Shown piece after piece: positions 7,365 through 13,679 of a stretch of DNA of 18,817 bases. Both the position numbers and the translations under genes were made by a program. The notes beneath the pieces were generated by a model that saw only the letters and a program-made list of their open reading frames with translations, searched no databases and was not told the origin of the DNA. Origin of the DNA: JALYRV01 sp035512575. Its GTDB lineage: Bacteria > Acidobacteriota > Vicinamibacteria > Vicinamibacterales > SCN-69-37. The stretch lies in NCBI GenBank assembly GCA_035512575.1, contig DATKDT010000160.1, forward strand, positions 1 to 18,817. The letters are read 5' to 3'. Within the stretch, counting starts at the first letter, position 1. Each line of letters starts with the position of its first letter.

Positions 7365-7774
7365 AACTGATTGCGTGCGTGATTGCGGGCGCCGCGGTGG
7401 CCGCGGCGGCCCAGAGCGGAAGCACGGCGCCACAGACGACGCGCGACAAGGTCTATTCGAAGGCGCAGGCGGCGCGGGGCGCCGCGACGTACGAGAAGCT
7501 CTGCGCCTCGTGCCACGACCCCGCGAAGGCGGCGGCCGGAAAGGATCCTGGGCCCGCGCTTGTCGGTGAGAAGTTCGTGGGCGAGTGGCTCGACCGCACG
7601 CTCGGCGGCCTCATGGAAACGACGCTGCTGACGATGCCAAACGACGGATCGGCGGTGCTCTCGGAAAGCGACACGGCGGACGTCATCGCGCACATCCTCC
7701 AGGCCAATGGCTACGCTGACGGCCCAGCCGATCTGAAGTACGACGCCGGCAAAGACATCGTCATCGTCAAGTAG
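7355..7774 (+). CDS. Periplasmic cytochrome c of the Mo-hydroxylase operon
   Basis: A 139-residue single-heme c-type cytochrome. A short signal peptide (KLIACVIAGAAVAAAA) is followed by VYSKAQAARG, the heme motif CASCH (50-54) and a probable distal ligand Met94 in LLTMPND. It is the likely electron acceptor of the Mo/2Fe-2S enzyme encoded just upstream. The start is either ATG at 7355 (10-nt overlap with the large subunit) or GTG at 7361, which would give a GTGA overlap and begin MKLIAC; the GTG is at least as plausible and loses only two residues. It resembles the second cytochrome in this window (17401-17850) in the VY-x-AQAA-(R/K)G-x-C-x-SCH region and the TMP motif. Confidence 0.9.
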   Translation: MGVKLIACVIAGAAVAAAAQSGSTAPQTTRDKVYSKAQAARGAATYEKLCASCHDPAKAAAGKDPGPALVGEKFVGEWLDRTLGGLMETTLLTMPNDGSAVLSESDTADVIAHILQANGYADGPADLKYDAGKDIVIVK

Positions 7775-7778
7775 GCCC

Positions 7779-8345
7779 GTGGGAGCCATCGCCATCGTTC
7801 CCGCGGCCGGCAGAGCCGAGCGCTTCGGCGGCGGCAAGCTGATCGCGGACATCGGCGGCGAGCCGCTGCTCAACCGCACGCTGCGATCGCTGCTGGATGG
7901 CGGCGTCGGGCACATCGTCGTCGTGCTGGCGCCGGGCGCGACCTTCGTGACGGTCGACCTCCTCATGAACGACCCGCGCGTAGTGCGCGTCATCAATCCC
8001 AAGCCGGCGCGTGGAATGCTGTCATCGATTCAGATCGGCCTTGCCGCGGCGGACGGCGATCCGATTCTGGTGCTGCCCGGCGACATGCCGTTCGTCTCGA
8101 GCGCGACGGTCGCCGCGGTCCTGGCCGCCGCCGTCGAATCCGGCAGCATCGTCTCTCCGAGCTTTCAAGGCAGACACGGGCATCCGGTGGCGCTGCCGGC
8201 GCGAATGCGGGAAGACATCGTGCAGGCCGAATCTCCTTCTACACTCGCGCTGCTGATTGCGTCGCACGCCGGCGAACGCCGCGCGATCGACGTGGACGAT
8301 CCGGGCGTGCTGCGCGACGTCGACACGGGGCAGGATGTGACGTGA
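7779..8345 (+). CDS. MocA-like molybdenum cofactor nucleotidyltransferase
   Basis: A 188-residue NTP transferase of the MobA-like family. The N-terminal nucleotide-binding signature is VPAAGRAERFGGGKL (about 7-21), the metal-binding motif LVLPGDMPFV lies near residue 100, and SPSFQGRHGHPVALP near 125-139 is typical of MocA/CoxC-type proteins. MocA adds CMP to molybdopterin to make the cytosine-dinucleotide cofactor used by Mo-hydroxylases, fitting its position as fourth gene of the operon. The GTG start lies 4 nt after the cytochrome stop. MocA versus a generic NTP transferase is judged from context. XdhC, its frequent partner, lies 2.9 kb downstream beyond the ABC cassette. Confidence 0.85.
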   Translation: MGAIAIVPAAGRAERFGGGKLIADIGGEPLLNRTLRSLLDGGVGHIVVVLAPGATFVTVDLLMNDPRVVRVINPKPARGMLSSIQIGLAAADGDPILVLPGDMPFVSSATVAAVLAAAVESGSIVSPSFQGRHGHPVALPARMREDIVQAESPSTLALLIASHAGERRAIDVDDPGVLRDVDTGQDVT

Positions 8346-8357
8346 GGCAGATCCCGC

Positions 8358-8387
8358 TTGACAACTGAACCACATGTGTCCTACTGT
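8358..8387 (+). promoter_or_regulatory. Sigma70-type promoter of the GntR/ABC operon
   Basis: A perfect -35 TTGACA (8358-8363), an 18-nt spacer and a weaker -10 TACTGT (8382-8387). The GntR ATG at 8402 is 14 nt past the -10, so the leader would be only a few bases. The -10 overlaps the palindrome at 8383-8398. This is the clearest -35/-10 pair in the window. Confidence 0.65.
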
Positions 8388-8398
8388 CATATGACAGT
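8383..8398. promoter_or_regulatory. 16-bp perfect palindromic operator, probable GntR autoregulatory site
   Basis: ACTGTCATATGACAGT is its own reverse complement. It covers the -10 and the expected transcription start, ending 3 nt before the GntR start codon, so a bound dimer would block RNA polymerase. YtrA-subfamily GntR repressors are known to control their own ABC-transporter operons through such sites. Confidence 0.75.
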
Positions 8399-8401
8399 GA
8401 C

Positions 8402-8806
8402 ATGCTGTTCCAGCTCGATTTCAAGTCCGGAAAGCCCGTTTACCTGCAGCTGGTAGACCAGGTGCGCGTCGCGGCCGCGTCCGGCGGCCTTCGCGTCGGC
8501 GAGCCGCTGCCCGGCATCCGCCCGCTTGCCGTGGAGCTGCGGGTCAATCGCAACACCATTGCGAAGGCCTACGCGGAGCTCGAAAGCCAGGGGCTCGTCG
8601 AGACCATCCCCGGGAAGGGTTGTTTCATTCGGTCCGGCAACTCGCCTTTCAGGAAAGATGTTCGCCGCAAGCTCCTCGCCGAGACGCTCGACCACGCCGT
8701 CATTCACGCGCACCACCTCCGAATCGACAAGGCCGACTTCGTCAGGATTGCCGAGGAGCGCTTCGACGCACTCGAGGACAAGCGGGCCCGCGCCGCAGAG
8801 GTCTGA
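8402..8806 (+). CDS. YtrA-subfamily GntR transcriptional regulator
   Basis: A 134-residue regulator. Residues 5-75 form the GntR winged helix: KPVYLQLVDQVR, then LPGIRPLAVELRVNRNTIAKAY as the recognition region, and LVETIPGKGCFI as the wing. The remaining ~60 residues are a short helical tail (LLAETLDHAVIHAHHL) instead of a large effector-binding domain, which defines the YtrA type. Such proteins usually repress a downstream ABC exporter operon and respond to cell-envelope-active compounds or an unknown ligand. Here the ABC ATPase follows after 4 nt, and a palindromic operator overlaps the gene's own promoter. Confidence 0.92.
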   Translation: MLFQLDFKSGKPVYLQLVDQVRVAAASGGLRVGEPLPGIRPLAVELRVNRNTIAKAYAELESQGLVETIPGKGCFIRSGNSPFRKDVRRKLLAETLDHAVIHAHHLRIDKADFVRIAEERFDALEDKRARAAEV

Positions 8807-8810
8807 TGCC

Positions 8811-9719
8811 ATGAGCCACCACGCGCCAGCTATCGAGATCACGAACCTCGTCCGCCGCTACGGCCGCACCGATGCCGTCAACGGGCTCAGCCTCCGTGTG
8901 CCTGCGGGACGCTGCTATGGGTTCTTCGGCCGCAACGGCGCGGGTAAGACAACGACCATCAGGTGCTTGTTGAACCTGGTGAGGCCTACGAGCGGCGAGG
9001 CGAAGATCTTCGGCCTCGATCCCCGGCGCGACGAAGTCGCGGTCAAGTCGCGGATTGCGTATGTGCCGGATGCCGTCGCGTTCTATCCATGGATGACGGT
9101 CGCCGACACACTCGCGTACTTCGCGTCGTTCCGCCAGCGGTGGAACCGCGAGACGGAAAGTGCGCTCGTCGCGCAGTTCCGGCTCGATAGACAACAGAAG
9201 ACGAGTCATCTCTCCAAAGGTCAGCGAACGCAGCTCGCGCTCATCACGGCCATCTGCCCCGAGCCCGACCTGCTGATTCTCGACGAACCGACCTCGGGCC
9301 TCGATCCGATCGTCCGCCGCGAGTTCATCCAGACGGTGATCGGCGCCTACCAGGAGGGCGATCCCGCGCGGCGAACCGTGTTCGTGTCGACGCATCTGAT
9401 TTCAGAGTTCGAGGGCCTGATCGACGAGTTCACGATCATCGACGCGGGCAGGCACGTGCTCACGCTCGGCGCGGACGCGGCCCGGGAGCGTTATCAGAAG
9501 ATTCACGCGCGCTTTGCCGCCGACCCTGGCCCCCTCGAGATGGACGGCGCGCATGTGCTCCGGCAGCACGGCCGTGAGATCGAGCTCGTCGCGAACGGCA
9601 ACACCGACGCCATTGTCGAGCGGCTGCGTGCGCGTTCGCCTGAAGTGCTGACGACGACCGCGATGACGCTGGAAGAAATCTTTGTCTCCACGCTTCAGCC
9701 GCAGGGAGCGCTGGCGTGA
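8811..9719 (+). CDS. ABC transporter ATP-binding protein
   Basis: A 302-residue ATPase of the type that pairs with ABC-2-like permeases. Walker A GRNGAGKTT (40-48), signature LSKGQ (134-138), Walker B LLILDEP (154-160) and switch His195 (STH) are all intact. The Q-loop position reads YVPD, with Asp87 where Gln is usual. A C-terminal ~80-residue domain ends in the common TLEEIFVSTL motif. The frame is open upstream to 8526, but the ATG at 8811 lies just after the GntR stop with AGAGGT nearby and begins directly at the ABC fold. Its stop overlaps the permease start. A YtrB-like role in export or envelope stress is inferred from the GntR neighbour. Confidence 0.92.
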   Translation: MSHHAPAIEITNLVRRYGRTDAVNGLSLRVPAGRCYGFFGRNGAGKTTTIRCLLNLVRPTSGEAKIFGLDPRRDEVAVKSRIAYVPDAVAFYPWMTVADTLAYFASFRQRWNRETESALVAQFRLDRQQKTSHLSKGQRTQLALITAICPEPDLLILDEPTSGLDPIVRREFIQTVIGAYQEGDPARRTVFVSTHLISEFEGLIDEFTIIDAGRHVLTLGADAARERYQKIHARFAADPGPLEMDGAHVLRQHGREIELVANGNTDAIVERLRARSPEVLTTTAMTLEEIFVSTLQPQGALA

Positions 9720-11134
9720 TGACGATGGGGCCGTCAGTCGTGAAGGAGTTCCGGGCGCTGTTCCCGCTGTGGATCGCCACGCTCGCCACGATTGGGCTGG
9801 ACGCCCTCACCGGGAACGACACGATCCAGCAGATTGCGGTGCTCGGCTATGCGTTCGGCAGTCTGGCCCTCGGCGCGTACGTGATCGGCCACGAGCACAC
9901 GCACCGCACCATGGCTGTTCTGCTTGCGCAACCGGTCGACCGCCGCCGCCTGCTGCTGATCAAGCTCGGGGTGTTGACGCCAATGCTTGCGCTCTTGAGC
10001 GAGGCCTTCTGGCGCATCACGCTGAGCGAGTTCGGCGAACCGCGGCCGGGCCTCGCGCTTGCCCTCCTGCCGGCGTTGGGCGGGCTGTGCGTGGCGCCGT
10101 GGCTGACCATGCTCACCAGGAACCAACTGGGCGGCATGATGCTCACCGGCCTGGTGGGCGGATGGAGCTTGATCACGATCACCGTGCTCACGGCGAAGCT
10201 CTCGGACCTGGATTTCGATCAGGCGGAACAGCTCGGCCTCGCGATCTGGGTGCGGGTGATGTACGGGTTCGCCGCGGTGTCGGCGGTTTTGGCCTGGCCG
10301 ACGTTCATGCGCCTCGAAGCGATCGAGGGCGCCGGCCCGGCGATCCACCTGCCGCGATGGTTTCGCCGGACGCCAGGCGCAGGCGGCAGTCATCCGGTGT
10401 GGCTGCTCATCGCGAAGGAGCTTCGCCTGCAGCAGTTGACATTCGTCATGGCCGTTCTCTTCATCGTCGGCGAGACGATCAGGTCCGTTCTAGAAACGAG
10501 AGGACTCGTGCCGCCAGGCGGCGCCGTCGGAGACGTTCTCATCCCGGTGTACTTCGGCGCGGTCGCACTCGTCGCCGGCTCGCTTGCGAGTGCGGAGGAG
10601 AGACAGTTCGGGATGATCGAATCGCAGCAGCTGTTGCCCATGAGTGGGCGGCAGCAGTGGGCGATCAAGGCGGGCGTCGCCGTGGTGCTGGCGCTGCTGC
10701 TGGGCCTCGGCCTGCCGGCGGCGCTGATCTATGCGCGCGGATCCGGAGACGTGCTCGCTGCCCTGTCTAACGCGGGACCGAGTGCGCTGGTGATTGTGGC
10801 GCTGACGGTCTGCGGTCTGTATGTGTCGTCATTGTCCAGCAGCGGCGTCCGGGCGCTTGCACTGACTTTTCCGCTTGTTGCCGCCGCCTACATCCTCTGG
10901 GTGTCTATCGCGGTAGCCGTGTCGCGCTTCCTGCAGTCATTCCACGCCATCGACGAACTGGCCCTCACCGTGGCCGGCGTAGGCTTCACCGCGCTGCTCC
11001 TTTGGTTTGCGGGCGCCAATCACCGCAGGACCGATCGAAGTGTCACACGCGTCGTGTGGCAGATCGGCTGTGCGGCGGCGGCCATCGCAATCGGCCTCCC
11101 GCTCGTCAGCGCGATCCTGGTCTTGACGGTCTGA
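9716..11134 (+). CDS. ABC transporter permease, ABC-2-like
   Basis: A 472-residue polytopic membrane protein with roughly ten to twelve hydrophobic segments in two halves, separated by a polar stretch around residues 205-230. Its early LPLWIATLATIGLDA... and HEHTHRTMAVLLAQPVDRRRLLLIK segments follow the usual ABC-2 pattern, in which a short amphipathic loop contacts the ATPase. Start is GTG 9716 (GTGA overlap with the ATPase) or ATG 9719 (TGATG overlap); GGGAG lies at good spacing for either. It forms the exporter with the preceding ATPase; the transported substrate is unknown. It is the last gene of the GntR cassette. Confidence 0.85.
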   Translation: MMTMGPSVVKEFRALFPLWIATLATIGLDALTGNDTIQQIAVLGYAFGSLALGAYVIGHEHTHRTMAVLLAQPVDRRRLLLIKLGVLTPMLALLSEAFWRITLSEFGEPRPGLALALLPALGGLCVAPWLTMLTRNQLGGMMLTGLVGGWSLITITVLTAKLSDLDFDQAEQLGLAIWVRVMYGFAAVSAVLAWPTFMRLEAIEGAGPAIHLPRWFRRTPGAGGSHPVWLLIAKELRLQQLTFVMAVLFIVGETIRSVLETRGLVPPGGAVGDVLIPVYFGAVALVAGSLASAEERQFGMIESQQLLPMSGRQQWAIKAGVAVVLALLLGLGLPAALIYARGSGDVLAALSNAGPSALVIVALTVCGLYVSSLSSSGVRALALTFPLVAAAYILWVSIAVAVSRFLQSFHAIDELALTVAGVGFTALLLWFAGANHRRTDRSVTRVVWQIGCAAAAIAIGLPLVSAILVLTV

Positions 11135-11180
11135 CGCGCCCCACCCGCGGCCGGCTCTGCAGACGAGCCCGGTGTGGAAG

Positions 11181-11186
11181 TAATCT
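11181..11186 (+). promoter_or_regulatory. Candidate -10 (TAATCT) ahead of the xdhC-like gene
   Basis: TAATCT ends 10 nt before the GTG at 11197, in a 62-nt gap after the ABC permease. No -35 or ribosome-binding site is apparent, so the transcript would have almost no leader. It would let the XdhC / kinase / oxidoreductase operon be expressed independently of the GntR cassette. Confidence 0.4.
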
Positions 11187-11196
11187 GTAAGCCATC

Positions 11197-12294
11197 GTGA
11201 TATCCCTCTACCGCCGGATGGCCGAGCTCGAGCAGGCCCGGCGGCCCTTTGCGGTCGCCACCGTCGTCCGCACGCACGGCAGCACTCCGCAGGTCGTCGG
11301 CGCCAAGCTGGTCGTGACCGATGACGACGAGCGCGGAAAGGTGGCTGGCACGCTGGGGGGCGGCTGTGTTGAAGCTGACGCGATCCTCGCGGCGCGCAAG
11401 GTGTTGCGCGAGGGCGGACGGTCGCTGCGCGCGTACGAGCTGACCGAGGATCTGGCCTGGAACACCGGTCTCGTCTGCGGCGGCACGATGTGGATTCTGG
11501 CCGAGCGCGGCGAGGACGCCCTGTCGAACGGCGGCGGCTCGGTGCTGCCTGCTCTGGTCAGCGCGACTGAAGGCGGCGCGCCGCTGGCCATCACGACACT
11601 GCTCCGCCGCGATGGCCGCGAGGTCGCGTTCTGCGGGCGGGCGTTCGTCGACGTGGACGGGCGCGTCTCCGGAACCTTCGGCCACGCCGCAACCGACGAG
11701 CGCGCCGCGGTCGAAGCCCTGCACCAGCTTCCCCACGGCACGCCTCGCGTCGTGGCGCTCGACGAGGGGCACGATCTGCTGATCGATCCTGTGGCGGGCA
11801 GGCCGCAGCTCGTCGTGGCGGGCGGCGGCCACGTCGCGCTGGCCATTGCGCGGCAGGCGTCGCTGCTCGATTTCGACGTCACGATTCTCGAGGATCGTCC
11901 CGAATTCGCCGATCCCCAGCGCTTCAGCGGCGCGCGCGTCATCGAGGGCGACGTGCCCGCCGCGATCGCCTCGCTCGACTACAGCTGGTCCAGCTCCATC
12001 GTGATCGCGACGCGCGGCCACAAGATGGACGCCGACTGTGTGCTGGCCGCCGTGAAGACCCGCGCGCGGTACATCGGCGTGCTCGGCAGCCGCCGTAAGA
12101 CGGTTTTGCTCGAGAACATGCTGCGCGAGGAAGGCGTGGACGATGCGCGCATTCGCGCGATTCACGCGCCGATCGGACTCGATCTCGGCGGGCGCACGCC
12201 GGCGGAGATCGCGTTGTCGGTGCTCGCGGAAATCACGGCGCAGCGATATCAGGCGACGGGACAGCCGCTGCGGCTCAGGGGCTCCTCGTCGTGA
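11197..12294 (+). CDS. XdhC/CoxI family molybdenum cofactor maturation protein
   Basis: A 365-residue XdhC-family protein. The N-terminal XdhC_CoxI domain carries THGSTPQVVGAKLVV (about 26-40) and GGGCVEA (54-60), then a conserved GLVCGG. The C-terminal Rossmann-like domain begins VVAGGGHVALAIA (about 206-218) and continues through YIGVLGSRRK to GLDLGGRTPAEIALSVLAEI near the end. XdhC proteins bind molybdenum cofactor and help deliver or sulfurate it for xanthine-dehydrogenase-type enzymes, so it most likely serves the Mo-hydroxylase at 4675-7364. It starts with GTG and its TGA overlaps the next GTG as GTGA, so it is translated together with the histidine kinase. Confidence 0.93.
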   Translation: MISLYRRMAELEQARRPFAVATVVRTHGSTPQVVGAKLVVTDDDERGKVAGTLGGGCVEADAILAARKVLREGGRSLRAYELTEDLAWNTGLVCGGTMWILAERGEDALSNGGGSVLPALVSATEGGAPLAITTLLRRDGREVAFCGRAFVDVDGRVSGTFGHAATDERAAVEALHQLPHGTPRVVALDEGHDLLIDPVAGRPQLVVAGGGHVALAIARQASLLDFDVTILEDRPEFADPQRFSGARVIEGDVPAAIASLDYSWSSSIVIATRGHKMDADCVLAAVKTRARYIGVLGSRRKTVLLENMLREEGVDDARIRAIHAPIGLDLGGRTPAEIALSVLAEITAQRYQATGQPLRLRGSSS

Positions 12295-13679
12295 CAGAGA
12301 CATCCCTCATTGAACGCCTCGCGGCGCTGCCGTCGCTGGCCGCCATGCCGCGCGCGCAGCTCCAATGGCTCGCGGCGCACGGCGCCATTCGCCGTTTCGA
12401 GCCGGGCGAAGTGATGTTCCCGAAGGCGCAGCCGATTGCCGATCTCTACGTCGTGCTGGCGGGCCGCTTCTCCATCAGCGTCTCGCGCGGCGGCGTGGCC
12501 CGGAAGGTCAAGGAATGGCGCGCCGGCGGTCTCACTGGACAACTTCCCTACTCCCGCATGACCAGCACGCCCGGCGAGACTCTCGCGGACGAGCCCGTGG
12601 AGCTCCTGCGGATCCCCGCCGCCGACGTGCCGGACATGACTCGCGCGTGCTACGAGTTCACGGCCCTGTGCGTGCACGAGATGGTCGACCGCGCGCGCCA
12701 GTTCAAGTCGGACGATCTCCAGCGCGAGAAGATGGCCTCACTCGGGCTGCTGGCGGCCGGTCTCGCGCACGAGCTGAACAACCCCTCGTCGGCCGTCGCG
12801 CGCAGCGCCAGGGAGCTGGAGGGCTGCCGTGCAGAGGCAATCGCCGCCTCACGCGATCTGGGCGCGGCGGGCCTGAGCGACGAACAGCGTTCGGCGCTGC
12901 ACACGCTCGAAGGCGCCGCCGCACAGCGTCCGGCGCAGCCGCACGCCCCGCTGGCGCAGAGCGATCGCGAAGACGCCATCGCCGGCTGGCTCGATGCGCA
13001 CGGCGTGGATGCCGGGCTCGCCGAGGCGTTCGCGAACACCGCGGTGACGGTCGTGCACCTCGACGCCGCGGCCTCGGCGCTCACGGGACCGGCGCTGCCG
13101 GTGGCGCTGCGCTACGTCGCGGCGGATGCGGCCGCGCGGCGCCTGACGGCGGAGATTGAGAGCGCCGCGTCGCGCATCCACTCACTCGTCGCGGCGGTGA
13201 AGACGCACACCTACATGGACCGCGCGCCGGTCGCCGAGCCGGTGGACGTCGAAGCCAATCTGGCCAATACGCTCACCCTGATCGGATCCAGGGCGCGCGC
13301 GAAGGCCGTGACACTGACGCTCGACGTCTCCCCCGATCTCCCGCGGCCCTGGGGCGTGGCCGGCGAGTTGAATCAGGTGTGGCTCAATCTCATGTCGAAC
13401 GCCATCGATGCGGCGCCCGAACAGGGCCATGTCATCGTGACGGCCATGCCCGGCCGCGACTCCGTCATCGTCTCCGTCGTCGACGACGGCCACGGAATCC
13501 CGGAGGAGCATCGCGACCGCATCTTCGAGCCGTTCTTCACGACCAAACCGCCGGGCGAAGGCACCGGCCTGGGGCTGGATATCGTCCAGTCGATCGTGCG
13601 CAGTCATGACGGATCGATCGAAGTCAACTCCGCGCCCGGCCGCACCGAGTTCCGCGTCTGCCTGCCGGTGGCGCGCTAA
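12291..13679 (+). CDS. Soluble sensor histidine kinase with N-terminal cyclic-nucleotide-binding-like domain
   Basis: A 462-residue kinase without membrane segments. Residues 10-135 form a CRP/cNMP-type beta barrel (FEPGEVMFPKAQPIADLYVVLAGRF), but the phosphate-binding cassette reads TGQLPYSRMTSTPGE without the usual Glu and Arg, so cAMP is unlikely to be the ligand. The H-box has His160 in GLLAAGLAHELNNP, followed by an unusually long ~110-residue helical insertion before the second DHp helix (about 283-308). The catalytic domain has N-box NQVWLNLMSNAIDA (361-374), DDGHGIP (398-404), FEPFFTTK (412-419) and GEGTGLGL (422-429). GTG start in a GTGA overlap with xdhC; its stop overlaps the next gene as TAATG. 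Its partner is almost certainly the receiver domain of that fusion protein. Confidence 0.92.
   Translation: MTETSLIERLAALPSLAAMPRAQLQWLAAHGAIRRFEPGEVMFPKAQPIADLYVVLAGRFSISVSRGGVARKVKEWRAGGLTGQLPYSRMTSTPGETLADEPVELLRIPAADVPDMTRACYEFTALCVHEMVDRARQFKSDDLQREKMASLGLLAAGLAHELNNPSSAVARSARELEGCRAEAIAASRDLGAAGLSDEQRSALHTLEGAAAQRPAQPHAPLAQSDREDAIAGWLDAHGVDAGLAEAFANTAVTVVHLDAAASALTGPALPVALRYVAADAAARRLTAEIESAASRIHSLVAAVKTHTYMDRAPVAEPVDVEANLANTLTLIGSRARAKAVTLTLDVSPDLPRPWGVAGELNQVWLNLMSNAIDAAPEQGHVIVTAMPGRDSVIVSVVDDGHGIPEEHRDRIFEPFFTTKPPGEGTGLGLDIVQSIVRSHDGSIEVNSAPGRTEFRVCLPVAR

Noticed and set aside
5625..7433. Minus-strand open frame of 602 codons opposite the molybdopterin subunit
   Set aside because: Antisense shadow: Arg/His/Asp-rich, no recognisable motif, no ribosome-binding site.
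8526..8810. Upstream extension of the ABC ATPase frame
   Set aside because: The extension lies within the GntR gene in another frame, is Arg/Ser/Pro-rich, and adds 95 residues not found in ABC ATPases.
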